Under the pieces are notes generated by a model. The model ran no database searches. It had not been told where the DNA came from and saw only the letters and a program-made list of their open reading frames with translations. A stretch of 64,000 nucleotides of DNA from Modicisalibacter radicis (lineage in GTDB: Bacteria > Pseudomonadota > Gammaproteobacteria > Pseudomonadales > Halomonadaceae): assembly GCF_900961225.1 (NCBI RefSeq), contig NZ_CAAHFN010000142.1, forward strand, positions 62,001 through 126,000. Reading direction: 5' to 3'. Position 1 is the stretch's first letter; every line of letters starts with the position of its first letter. Positions 51,943 to 60,449 of the stretch are shown one piece after another. A program made the translations under genes and the position numbers.

Positions 51943-51966
51943 GAATTGTACGTCGAATTGTACGTC
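51943..51966 (+). repeat. Tandem 12-bp repeat
   Basis: GAATTGTACGTC occurs twice head to tail just before the stop codon of the leftward permease gene. A slippage product; no function evident. Confidence 0.8.
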
Positions 51967-51985
51967 GTTAACGAATCCAGGGGGC

Positions 51986-53485
51986 TCACCGGCTGCATGG
52001 ATCGTCCATCACCACGTCGCGGGGCCGGTAACGGCGGGCCAGGGCGTCGACGGCGATGTTGATCATTGCGGTGACCAGCAGCAGAAAGAATGCCTGATCG
52101 AACATCAGGTACTCGAAGCTCGAGTCGATATGGAAACCCAGCGTGGCCACGCCGAGCATGCCGAGCAGCGCGGTCTCGCGGATGATCACCTCGGCACGGT
52201 AGAACAGTAGCGCGAGTAGCCCGGGATAGAGGCGCGGCAGCAGCTCGTAGGCATAGCGACCGCTGGCGGTCAGCCCCGGCATGCCCGGTTGCAGGTTGTC
52301 GGCGTGGCGTGCGGCGAGAAAGGCGAGCAGCGCGCCGTTGTGCAGCGCCAGCGCCAGCCAGGCGGGCAGCATCGAGGGGCCGAGCAGCAGCAGGAAGATG
52401 AACGCCAGCATCAACTCCGGCGTCGAGCGCAGGCCGACCAGCACCGCCTTGCCGGCGAAGCGGGACGGGCGGTTGCCGAAGTGACGACTGGCCAGCGGCC
52501 AGACCAGCAGCGCGACCAGCAGGGCGCCGACGGTACCCATCAGCCCGAGCAGCAGGGTATTGGCGATCGCCGGCAGAAGATCGGGGATCTCGGTGAACCA
52601 GGCGATCAGTCCGCTCCAGTCGCCCTCGCGCAGCGGCGCCGGCCAAAGGTCCTGGCTGACGAAGCGCCACAACAGCCCGCCGTCGACCTGCGGCCAGGGG
52701 CCGAGCACGAACAGGCTGGCCAGCAACAGCCAGGGGACCAGCCGGCGATGACTCCACAGGCCGATCGAACCGATCAGCAGATAGAACAGCCAGAGCAGTG
52801 CGCCGGCCTCGTGATAGCGGCCCTCGCGAAAGGCGCTCTCGAGATGAAAGCCCAGCGTCGGCAGGCCGACGAAGCCCAGCAGCACGCTGGCGCGCAACGA
52901 GCACTCGAAGCGGTAACGGGTATAGGCGGTGAGCCGCGACCAGACCAGCGGCAGCTCGGTGTAGATGAAGCGCGATAGCCGGTCGACCCCGGGCGGCAGG
53001 CTGGCGGCGGCGGTTCCCGGGGTCTGCTCGAGGATCTCGGCATAGACCTTGGCGAAGATCCCGGCGTAGGGTACGGCGAGTGCCGCCAGCGCGGTGACCG
53101 CCGAGAAGCCGAACACTTGCAGGAACAGCAATGCCCAGAACAGTTCGTGGATCGCGCGAACGAAGGCGCAGCCGGCGCGCACCAGCCGCGAACGGGCAAA
53201 TATCAGCGCCAGCGGAAAGCCCAGCAGCACGCCGAGCGCGGTGCCCCAGAGCGCCACGCCGACGGTCAGGGCGATGGCGTGAAGCGGCGACACCAGCGCG
53301 CTCCAGCTCGGCCAGGCCAGTCCGCCGGCCATCCGCGCGAGCTCCGCCCAGGGATCGTGGGCGATGATCGCCAGATCGGCGAACGGCAGCGCCAGCAGGC
53401 ACAGCGCGACGAGCATCAGCGAACGGCGCGCCAGGCTCAGGCCGGGTGAGTCGCCACGCAGTGCGCCCGGGACACGCTCACGCAT
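51986..53485 (-). CDS. PhnE/PtxC-type ABC permease, two fused domains
   Basis: 499 aa with about twelve hydrophobic helices in two halves. Each half carries a comparable permease loop: SVLLGFVGLPTLGFHLES in the first and TALLGMLGVATLGFHIDS in the second. A typical PhnE is ~270 aa with one domain, so this is an internal duplication or fusion. ATG 53485 has GAGG six bases upstream and overlaps the ATPase gene by 8 bp. Last gene of the operon. Confidence 0.88.
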   Translation of the reverse strand: MRERVPGALRGDSPGLSLARRSLMLVALCLLALPFADLAIIAHDPWAELARMAGGLAWPSWSALVSPLHAIALTVGVALWGTALGVLLGFPLALIFARSRLVRAGCAFVRAIHELFWALLFLQVFGFSAVTALAALAVPYAGIFAKVYAEILEQTPGTAAASLPPGVDRLSRFIYTELPLVWSRLTAYTRYRFECSLRASVLLGFVGLPTLGFHLESAFREGRYHEAGALLWLFYLLIGSIGLWSHRRLVPWLLLASLFVLGPWPQVDGGLLWRFVSQDLWPAPLREGDWSGLIAWFTEIPDLLPAIANTLLLGLMGTVGALLVALLVWPLASRHFGNRPSRFAGKAVLVGLRSTPELMLAFIFLLLLGPSMLPAWLALALHNGALLAFLAARHADNLQPGMPGLTASGRYAYELLPRLYPGLLALLFYRAEVIIRETALLGMLGVATLGFHIDSSFEYLMFDQAFFLLLVTAMINIAVDALARRYRPRDVVMDDPCSR

Positions 53486-54206
53486 CGCCGGCCTCGGCGC
53501 GGCGCTGGACATCGGTTGTAGGATGCGGGGCGTCGGCCGCCGGATAAAGTCGGTCGAGGTCGGCCAGATCCAATTCGCGGGTCGGCGCGTCGAGTTCGAG
53601 CCGGCCGTTGCGCAACCCCCACACCCTGTCGAAGTGGCTCAGCGCCAGCTCGCGCTGGTGCAGGGCGACGACGCTGGTGGCGTGGCGCTCATCGATCAGC
53701 GCCAGCAGGCGTAGCGCCTGGTGCGGGTCGACGCTGGCCACTGGTTCGTCGCCGAGGAAGAGCCGGCGCTGCTGGTAGAGCGCGCGGGCGATCGCCACGC
53801 GCTGGCGCTGGCCGCCGGAGAGTTGCGCGACCGGGCGCCTGAGCAGGCCGTCGAGGCCGAGCTCCTCGCACAGCGCGGCGATCTCGGCCCAGGCGCGGCG
53901 CTCGGGGCGTATCAGGTTCCACAGGTTGGCGAGCGCCGAATGGCGTTCGAGTCGGCCCATGTAGATGTTGTGGTAGACCGCCAGCTGCGGCACCAGACCG
54001 TGGCTCTGCGGGCACCAGGCGACGTCGCCGGCCAGGCGTCGGCGCAGCGCGGCGAGCAGCGTCGATTTGCCGGCACCGCTCTGACCGAGCAGTGCGACGC
54101 GCTCGCCGGCGTGCAGGTCGAGCGTGAGGTTGGCCAGCACGATTTGCCGGCCATGGCCGAGATCGACACCATCGAGGCGCAGCAGTGGCGCGCTTTCAAC
54201 TGCCAT
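53478..54206 (-). CDS. PhnC-type ABC transporter ATP-binding protein
   Basis: 242 aa. Walker A GQSGAGKST (residues 41-49), signature LSGGQRQRVAIARAL, Walker B LFLGDEP, and VALHQRELA in the H-loop position, as in PhnC proteins. The start codon shares one base with the binding-protein stop (TGATG). Confidence 0.9.
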   Translation of the reverse strand: MAVESAPLLRLDGVDLGHGRQIVLANLTLDLHAGERVALLGQSGAGKSTLLAALRRRLAGDVAWCPQSHGLVPQLAVYHNIYMGRLERHSALANLWNLIRPERRAWAEIAALCEELGLDGLLRRPVAQLSGGQRQRVAIARALYQQRRLFLGDEPVASVDPHQALRLLALIDERHATSVVALHQRELALSHFDRVWGLRNGRLELDAPTRELDLADLDRLYPAADAPHPTTDVQRRAEAGDA

Positions 54207-55063
54207 CAGCGCAGCAGGCCGAGTTCCTCGCCGACCTGCTCGATCGGCGTGTAATCGTCGTTGTCGGCGGGAATGAAGGCATCCCGCGGGAAGCTCGCCA
54301 GCAGCTCGGGGTCGCTCATGTCGAGCAGTGCCTGCCGGACCCGAGCGGTGAAACCATCGCCGAAACGTGCATCGACGTCGCCACGAATCGTCCATTGATA
54401 GTCGGGATAGGCGGGGGTTTCCCAGAGCACCTTGACCTTGTCGGTGTCGACCCGTCCCTCTTCCACCGCGGCCTGCCAGACGGTGAAGTTGACCGCGCCG
54501 ATGTCGTAGGTGCCGGATTCGACCAGCGCGATGGTCCGCGAGTGATCGCCGGAGAAGCCGACCCGCGAGAAGAGTTCTTCCGGCGCTTCGTCGAACTGCC
54601 GGCGCAGGTAGAATTCGGGCATCAGCCGGCCGGAGGTCGAGGTCTTGGCGCCGAAGGTGAAGGAGTGCCCCCCGATCGCCGCGGGCAGTCCCTCTTCGCT
54701 CGCTTCGAGCCCGGTGGCGCTGTTGGCGATGAAGTAGCTGTGGAAGGCCGCGTCCTCGCTGCCCTGGGCGAGCGCCTGCGAGCCGGGTACCAGGCGGCGT
54801 GCCTGGACGCCGGACAGCCCGCCGAACCAGGCCAGCTGCACCTGGTCGTTGCGGAAGGCGCTGACCGCGGCGCTGTACGACTTGACCGGCAGGTACTCGA
54901 CGTCGACGTCCAGCTCGCCGGCCAGATAGTCGGCGACCTTCTGGAACCGCTCGACCAGCCGCGACTGATCCTCGTCGGGGATCGCGGTGAAACGGAAGGT
55001 CTCGGCACTGGCCGTGGGCACGGTCAGGCACGACAGCAGGGCGATGGCAAACAACCGGCGCAT
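54206..55063 (-). CDS. PhnD-like periplasmic binding protein (putative selenate/phosphonate)
   Basis: 285 aa with a signal peptide (cleavage near TASA-ETFRF). The mature N terminus FRFTAIPDEDQSRLVERFQKV and the block QVQLAWFGGLSGVQARRLV match the PhnD-like family annotated as putative selenate-binding. GAGGAG precedes ATG 55063. First gene of the three-gene operon. The ligand (phosphonate, phosphite or selenate) is not proven. Confidence 0.87.
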   Translation of the reverse strand: MRRLFAIALLSCLTVPTASAETFRFTAIPDEDQSRLVERFQKVADYLAGELDVDVEYLPVKSYSAAVSAFRNDQVQLAWFGGLSGVQARRLVPGSQALAQGSEDAAFHSYFIANSATGLEASEEGLPAAIGGHSFTFGAKTSTSGRLMPEFYLRRQFDEAPEELFSRVGFSGDHSRTIALVESGTYDIGAVNFTVWQAAVEEGRVDTDKVKVLWETPAYPDYQWTIRGDVDARFGDGFTARVRQALLDMSDPELLASFPRDAFIPADNDDYTPIEQVGEELGLLR

Positions 55064-55156
55064 GGGGCACTCCTCGCTTGGCAAAGGGGCTATTGTTGGG
55101 TCTCGGCGAGGCCCGGGCAAGTACGGCAGCGCCGGGACGCCGGTCACGCCTGGCGT

Positions 55157-56017
55157 TCAGGCGTCGCTGAGCGGGAAACGGGTCGCTTGCAGGCTGTCCT
55201 TGATCTTCTTGAGATGGCTCTGGAAATCCTCGCCACGGCGCAGGGTGACGCCGGTGGCGAGGACGTCGATCAGCGCCAGATGGATCATCCTCGAGGTCAT
55301 CGGCATGTAGACGTCGGTGTCCTCGGGGGTGATGACTTCCAGCGTCTCGGTGCACTCGCCGGCCAGCGGCGAATCGGGGGCGGTGATGCCGAGGATCACC
55401 GCGCCGTTCTCGCGGGCCAGGCGGGCTATCTCGACCAGCTCGCGGGTGCGTCCGGTGTACGAGATGATCACGATCACGTCGCCGGTGTGACTGGCGGCGG
55501 CGACCATGCGCTGCATCAGCACGTCCTCGTGGACCATCACCGGCAGATTGAAGCGGAAGAACTTGTGCTGGGCGTCCTGGGCGACCGGGCCCGAGGCGCC
55601 AAGGCCGAAGAAGTGGATCTGCTTGGCCTGGATCAGGTAGTCGACGGCGCGCTCGATGCGCTTGGCGTCGAGCGCCCGGCGGGCGTCGTCGAGCGCGGCG
55701 ATGGTCGCGCCGAAGATCTTGTCGCCGTAGCGGGCGGCATCGTCGTCGCGTTCGACGCTGCGGCTGACGTAGGGTGTGCCCCCGGCTAGACTCTGGGCTA
55801 GCTTTATCTTGAAGTCTGGATAACCCTTGGCATCGAAGTTGCGGCAGAAGCGATTGACGGTCGGCTCGCTGACCGAGGCGCTCTGGGCCAGCGTGGCGAT
55901 GCTCAGCCCGGTGGCGGTCGCCGGGTCGTTGAGAATGACGTCGGCCACCTTGCGCTCCGAGCGGTTGAGTTCGTCGAGGCGGGCGCGAATACGGTCAAGA
56001 AGGTCATGGCTGGCCAT
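55157..56017 (-). CDS. hexR: HexR, RpiR-family regulator of glucose catabolism
   Basis: 286 aa: N-terminal RpiR helix-turn-helix (LAQSASVSEPTVNRFCRNF, ~38-56) and a C-terminal SIS domain (IHFFGLGASGPVAQDAQHK and VIIISYTGRTRELVE) that binds the KDPG effector. HexR represses zwf and related genes in Pseudomonas. It is divergent from zwf-pgl-eda, and dyads lie between them. ATG 56017 was chosen; a longer frame to 56047 would run into the operator-like dyad. Confidence 0.93.
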   Translation of the reverse strand: MASHDLLDRIRARLDELNRSERKVADVILNDPATATGLSIATLAQSASVSEPTVNRFCRNFDAKGYPDFKIKLAQSLAGGTPYVSRSVERDDDAARYGDKIFGATIAALDDARRALDAKRIERAVDYLIQAKQIHFFGLGASGPVAQDAQHKFFRFNLPVMVHEDVLMQRMVAAASHTGDVIVIISYTGRTRELVEIARLARENGAVILGITAPDSPLAGECTETLEVITPEDTDVYMPMTSRMIHLALIDVLATGVTLRRGEDFQSHLKKIKDSLQATRFPLSDA

Positions 56018-56046
56018 GCGGGGGAAGACTCCGATACATGTCATCA

Positions 56047-56064
56047 TGTAGTGATTTAACTACA
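56047..56064. promoter_or_regulatory. Candidate HexR operator near hexR
   Basis: Dyad TGTAGT-N6-ACTACA, 30 bp upstream of the hexR ATG. Read on the other strand it begins TGTAGTTAAAT, close to the left two-thirds of the HexR consensus TGTAATTAAATTACA. Suggests autoregulation. Confidence 0.55.
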
Positions 56065-56146
56065 TTGCTGGCCACATCCTAGCGTGACGCCTGCCGGCCC
56101 GCCAAGCAGCCGGCTCAAGGGCAGCGGAAAATCCGTTATGGATAGG

Positions 56147-56160
56147 TGGTAAAATTACCA
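56147..56160. promoter_or_regulatory. Candidate operator near zwf
   Basis: TGGTAA-AA-TTACCA, a perfect-arm dyad 73 bp before the zwf ATG, with a core (TAAAATTAC) like that of HexR sites. A HexR site for zwf is the simplest reading. Confidence 0.45.
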
Positions 56161-56232
56161 ATATCGATTGCTGGCATGCCTTACAATGACATATTTTATG
56201 CGTAAGATAACCAGATTGAAGGGGTTCGAGGC

Positions 56233-57708
56233 ATGATCCAAGACGGTACTCCCGAGACTGATCTGGCGCTGTTCGGCGCCATGGGCGACCTGGCCATGCG
56301 CAAGTTGTACCCGGCGCTGTACAACCTCGATCGCGATGGACTGCTCGCCGACGAGACCCGTGTCCTGGGTCTGGCGCGGCAGGATACCGATGCGGACAGT
56401 TTCCGCCAGCGGGTGAGCGAAGCGCTCGAGAAGTCCATCAAGCCGGGCAATCTCGATCAGCCGTGCGTCGAACGCTTCATCGCCCGTCTCGAGTACATCA
56501 AGCTCGACTTCGCCACCGTCGAGGGTTACGAAGCCATCAGACAGTGGCGCGAAGGCGTCTCGCGGCCGATGACCGTCTACCTGGCGGTGCCGGCGGCCAT
56601 CTACGGCGATATCTGCGCCAACCTGGCGGCCAGCGACAGTCTCGACGATGAGTCGCGGGTGGTGGTCGAGAAGCCGATCGGTTACGACCTGGAGTCCTCG
56701 CAGGCGATCAACGACGCCATCGGCAAGGTCTTTCCCGAGGAGCGGATCTATCGCATCGACCACTACCTGGGCAAGGAGACCGTCCAGAACCTGATCGCGC
56801 TGCGTTTCGCCAACCCCCTGTTCGGCAACCAGTGGAACCAGAACCAGATCTCCCATGTCGAGATCACCGTCGCCGAACAGGTGGGCATCGAGGGCCGCTG
56901 GGGCTATTTCGACAAGGCCGGCCAACTGCGCGACATGGTCCAGAACCACCTTCTGCAACTGCTCTGCCTGATCGCCATGGACCCGCCGTCGAACCTCGAC
57001 GCCGATGCCATCCGTGACGAGAAGGTCAAGGTGCTCAAGGCGCTCAAGCCGTTCTCGCGGGACAGCATCGGTCGCGATGTGGTCCGCGGCCAGTACACCG
57101 ACGGTTCGATCGACGGCAAGAGCGTGCCGGGTTATCTCAACGAGGAGGGCGCGGACACCGAGAGCCGCACCGAAACCTTCGTCGCGATGAAGACCGAAGT
57201 CGCCAACTGGCGCTGGGCCGGCGTGCCGTTCTATCTGCGGACCGGCAAGCGCATGCCCGACAAGCTGTCGCAGATCATTATCCATTTCCGTCAGCAGCCG
57301 CACTACATCTTCGACCCGGACCAGCGTGACCTGGCGGCCAACAAGCTGATCATCCGGCTGCAGCCCGAAGAGGGCATCGCCCTGCAGGTGCTGACCAAGG
57401 ATGGCGGGCTCGACAAGGGCATGCGGCTGCGTCCCGGGCCGCTGCACCTGGACTTCAACAGCGCCTTCCCCAAGACGCGCATTCCCGATGCCTACGAACG
57501 CCTGCTGCTCGAGGTGATGAAGGGCCAGCAGTACCTGTTCGTGCGGCGCGACGAGATCGAATATGCCTGGCGCTGGTGCGACAAGCTGGTGGCGGGCTGG
57601 GCCGAGCGCGATATTCCGCCGCGGCGCTACCCGGCGGGTTCGTGGGGCCCGGTGGCGTCGATCGCCATGATCACCAAGGATGGCCGCAGCTGGTACGAGG
57701 ATTATTGA
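56233..57708 (+). CDS. zwf: Glucose-6-phosphate 1-dehydrogenase
   Basis: 491 aa. Oxidises glucose-6-phosphate to 6-phosphogluconolactone, the entry to the Entner-Doudoroff and pentose phosphate routes. The active-site motif is RIDHYLGKE, with EKPIGYD before it. The N-terminal dinucleotide motif reads FGAMGDLAMRKLYPAL, with Met where many homologues have Ser or Lys. First gene of zwf-pgl-eda; the next gene starts 3 bp after its stop. Confidence 0.96.
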   Translation: MIQDGTPETDLALFGAMGDLAMRKLYPALYNLDRDGLLADETRVLGLARQDTDADSFRQRVSEALEKSIKPGNLDQPCVERFIARLEYIKLDFATVEGYEAIRQWREGVSRPMTVYLAVPAAIYGDICANLAASDSLDDESRVVVEKPIGYDLESSQAINDAIGKVFPEERIYRIDHYLGKETVQNLIALRFANPLFGNQWNQNQISHVEITVAEQVGIEGRWGYFDKAGQLRDMVQNHLLQLLCLIAMDPPSNLDADAIRDEKVKVLKALKPFSRDSIGRDVVRGQYTDGSIDGKSVPGYLNEEGADTESRTETFVAMKTEVANWRWAGVPFYLRTGKRMPDKLSQIIIHFRQQPHYIFDPDQRDLAANKLIIRLQPEEGIALQVLTKDGGLDKGMRLRPGPLHLDFNSAFPKTRIPDAYERLLLEVMKGQQYLFVRRDEIEYAWRWCDKLVAGWAERDIPPRRYPAGSWGPVASIAMITKDGRSWYEDY

Positions 57709-57711
57709 CCG

Positions 57712-58383
57712 ATGAGTGCAAGCACGCCGCGCGAGCAACTCGCCGCGCAACTCTGTGAAGCGGTGGCCAGTGCGCTGGCCGCGGATCTCGAGAATAACGA
57801 GCGGGCCTTGCTGGTGGTCTCGGGGGGCTCGACGCCGGTGCCGTTCTTCACGCGCCTGGCGAGCATCGAGCTGCCCTGGTCGCGCATCGACGTGACACTG
57901 GCCGACGAGCGCTGGGTCGCCGAGGATGCCGACGACAGCAACGCCCGGCTGGTCCGCGAGCACCTGCTGCAGGGGCCGGCCGCGGCGGCCAGCTTCTGCC
58001 CGTTGACCAGTGACGACTCGACCCCCGAGCTGGGCGTCGAGTCGGTGGCCGGTCGGGTCGCCGATCTGCCCTGGCCGGCCAGCGTGGTGGTACTCGGCAT
58101 GGGCGGGGACGGACACACCGCTTCGTTGTTTCCCGATAGTGGCGAACTCGGCCTGGCCCTGACCAGCGACGAACCGCTGGTCGCCGTGCGCGCCCCCAGC
58201 GTGCCGCAGCCGCGGATCACCCTGAGCGCCGGCCGCCTGCATCAGGCACGTCGCCATATCCTGCACATCGTCGGCGACGAAAAGCGCAGTGTGCTGGCGC
58301 GCGCCATGGCCGGCGACGATGCCCGAGAGCTGCCCATCCGCGCCTTTCTGGCCTGCCCGTTGGCGGTCTACTGGGCGCCCTGA
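57712..58383 (+). CDS. pgl: 6-phosphogluconolactonase
   Basis: 223 aa, DevB/SOL family. VVSGGSTPVPFF is the N-terminal sugar-phosphate loop and VVLGMGGDGHTASLFPDS the second signature. It hydrolyses the lactone made by Zwf. Between zwf and eda with 3-bp and 22-bp spacing. Confidence 0.95.
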   Translation: MSASTPREQLAAQLCEAVASALAADLENNERALLVVSGGSTPVPFFTRLASIELPWSRIDVTLADERWVAEDADDSNARLVREHLLQGPAAAASFCPLTSDDSTPELGVESVAGRVADLPWPASVVVLGMGGDGHTASLFPDSGELGLALTSDEPLVAVRAPSVPQPRITLSAGRLHQARRHILHIVGDEKRSVLARAMAGDDARELPIRAFLACPLAVYWAP

Positions 58384-58405
58384 ACCGATTTTGCTGGAGC
58401 CTGAC

Positions 58406-59065
58406 ATGAGCAATGAAAAGCAGTTGCCTTCGACCCGGACCACCGAACTCGACAGCATCTGTCAGAAGGCGTCGGTGATTCCGGTGCTTACCATCGAGCG
58501 TCTCGAAGATGCCGTGCCGTTGGGCCGCGCGCTGGTGGAGGGCGGGCTGCCGGTACTCGAGATCACCCTGCGCACCGACTGTGCGCTGGATGCCATCGCC
58601 CGCATGCGCAAGGCGTTGCCCGGGGCCAGCATCGGCGCCGGCACCGTGCTGACGCCGGCCCAGTATCGCCGGGCCGAGCAGCTCGGTGTCGATTTCGTGG
58701 TCACTCCCGGGGCTACCGATGCACTCTACCGGCATGGCGTGAGCAGCCCGGTACCGATGCTGCCGGGGGTTGCGACGATCTCCGAGCTGATGAACGGCTG
58801 GCAGTACGGCTACCGGCGTTTCAAGTTCTTCCCGGCCGAATCCAGCGGCGGGGCGGCGGCGATCAAGGCGTTCGGTGGGCCGATTCCCGAGGCGCGTTTC
58901 TGCCCCACCGGCGGCGTGACCCCGGAGAACGCCGAGGAGTACCTGAAACTGGCCAACGTGATGTGTGTCGGCGGTTCCTGGGTGACGCCCAGGGAGCTGG
59001 TCGAGGCCGGCGACTGGGCGGGTATCGAGGCGCTGGCCCGCGAGGCCGCTGAGCGCTTCGGATAA
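58406..59065 (+). CDS. eda: KDPG aldolase (2-keto-3-deoxy-6-phosphogluconate aldolase)
   Basis: 219 aa. Cleaves KDPG to pyruvate and glyceraldehyde-3-phosphate. The Schiff-base lysine is in YRRFKFFPAESSGG, the general-base glutamate in PVLEITLRT, and FCPTGGVTPENA is the phosphate loop. TGGAGC lies 7 bases before ATG 58406. Last gene of the operon; a terminator follows 70 bp later. The dehydratase gene edd is not in the window. Confidence 0.95.
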   Translation: MSNEKQLPSTRTTELDSICQKASVIPVLTIERLEDAVPLGRALVEGGLPVLEITLRTDCALDAIARMRKALPGASIGAGTVLTPAQYRRAEQLGVDFVVTPGATDALYRHGVSSPVPMLPGVATISELMNGWQYGYRRFKFFPAESSGGAAAIKAFGGPIPEARFCPTGGVTPENAEEYLKLANVMCVGGSWVTPRELVEAGDWAGIEALAREAAERFG

Positions 59066-59408
59066 GCCGGGCGTCTGCTCGCTGCCGCCGCAGGCAGCGG
59101 GCCTGCTTCTCTCTCGACAGTCCGTGCTGTCGTTCGACCCGCCGTCCTGGTGGGTCTTTTTTATCCGGCGCTTTTCCGGGACGATCGAGGCCCGGCATTG
59201 CGCGAAGCGCGCCGGCCCGGCAGGCCATCAGCCGCTTCGGCCAGTGCAGTCACGGTGGCTCTCCAAGGCCTGTTTGGCTGTACAGGCGGCTGATAAGCTT
59301 TACTCGTTTACGAGCCGGCGTGGGCAAGCCATCGGCATCGGGACGTATGGGCCATGGCGCGTACGTGAATGTCGGCAACCCGCGAAGCGACCTCAACGGA
59401 GTAGGTTA
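59066..59408. other. Intergenic region after eda
   Basis: 343 bp without a recognisable gene. It holds a small hairpin (CGACAG/CTGTCG, 59115-59132) and the eda terminator at 59136-59162. The remainder should contain the promoter of the methyltransferase gene. Confidence 0.5.
59136..59162 (+). terminator. Rho-independent terminator of zwf-pgl-eda
   Basis: Stem GACCCGCC/GGTGGGTC (8 bp with one G-T pair), five-base loop, six T at 59157-59162. Confidence 0.8.
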
Positions 59409-60035
59409 ATGCACAGTGATGACAGCACGGGCGACGCGCGGCTTTTCAGCCCGTCCGTGGCGCGCAACCGCGAACCGATTCTCGAGGTTCTCGTGACGGC
59501 ACTGGACGGCGCGAAGCAGGTGCTCGAGATCGCCAGCGGCAGCGGCGAGCATGCCGTCCATTTCGCCGCGGCCCTGCCGGAGGTGCAGTGGCGGCCCAGC
59601 GATCCCGAACCCCAGGCGCGGGCGTCGATCGCCGCCTGGCGCGACGCGGCGGAACTCGACAACCTTGCTTCGCCCGTCGAGTTGAACGTGCTGGAACGCC
59701 CCTGGACCGTGCCGGACTTCGATGCGCTGGTGGCCATCAACATGCTGCACATCGCCCCCTGGGAGGCGACCGAGGCGCTGCTCGGCGAGGCCGGGGCGCG
59801 CTTGCCCGACGGCGGGGCGCTGTTCCTCTATGCCCCCTTCCTGCGCGATGGCGTGCCTACGGCACCCAGCAATGCCGCTTTCGATGCCGATCTGCGTCGC
59901 CGCGATCCGAGCTGGGGCATTCGCTCGCTGGAAGCGATCCGTACCCTGGCCCGGGCCAACGGCCTGTCGATAGAGCGCATCGTCGAGATGCCGGCCAATA
60001 ATCTCAGCGTGGTGCTGCGTCGCCGGACAGCTTGA
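59409..60035 (+). CDS. DUF938 SAM-dependent methyltransferase-like protein
   Basis: 208 aa. The DUF938 start is RLFSPSVARNREPILEVL, and the SAM-binding glycine motif is VLEIASGSGEHAVHFA. Substrate unknown. ATG 59409 begins the family-typical N terminus. The last 22 bp including the stop codon are repeated imperfectly at 60041-60062. Confidence 0.88.
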   Translation: MHSDDSTGDARLFSPSVARNREPILEVLVTALDGAKQVLEIASGSGEHAVHFAAALPEVQWRPSDPEPQARASIAAWRDAAELDNLASPVELNVLERPWTVPDFDALVAINMLHIAPWEATEALLGEAGARLPDGGALFLYAPFLRDGVPTAPSNAAFDADLRRRDPSWGIRSLEAIRTLARANGLSIERIVEMPANNLSVVLRRRTA

Positions 60036-60141
60036 AGGGGGCTGCGTCGCCGGGCGGCTTGATAAATCCGCCGATACCCCAAAGACTAGGGGCAGCGGCC
60101 GCAATGTGGCCGATCGTGCAACATCAATGGAGTGAGTGCCG

Positions 60142-60375
60142 ATGACCAGTAACGATCTATCCGAAGATTTCCGCATGCCGGTGGCCTGCCCCAAGTGCGG
60201 TAGCCACCTGATGCGCGTCTCCGAGGTTCACAACCCGGACGACAAGGTGTTCTGCGCGTCATGCAACGCCTACATCTGCCTCTATCACGAAGCGCAGCAG
60301 ATCATGGAAAAGGGACCCGGCAGCGAAAGCGAGGCGATGCTCGAGAAAGCAGTCAACGCCGATCACAAGCGCTGA
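60142..60375 (+). CDS. Small zinc-ribbon protein
   Basis: 77 aa with two CxxC pairs (CPKCGSHLM and CASCNAYIC, ~20 residues apart) forming a probable zinc ribbon, followed by a helical tail. GGAG lies nine bases before the ATG. No known family function recognised; DNA- or RNA-associated roles are common for such folds. Confidence 0.75.
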   Translation: MTSNDLSEDFRMPVACPKCGSHLMRVSEVHNPDDKVFCASCNAYICLYHEAQQIMEKGPGSESEAMLEKAVNADHKR

Positions 60376-60386
60376 GCTACGAGCCA

Positions 60387-60408
60387 CGAGCACGCCGTAG
60401 CGTGCTCG
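60387..60408. terminator. Possible bidirectional terminator hairpin
   Basis: 9-bp perfect stem CGAGCACGC/GCGTGCTCG with a CGTA loop in the 74-bp gap between convergent genes. No T-tract on either side, so strength is uncertain. Confidence 0.4.
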
Positions 60409-60449
60409 CAGACGGGGTCCATCGCACAGGCTTGCGTGCCCTGCGCGGT

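Noticed and set aside
51725..51985. Complete IS66 element
   Set aside because: Only one conserved transposase motif can be read; no terminal inverted repeats, no accessory ORFs and no further homology by eye.
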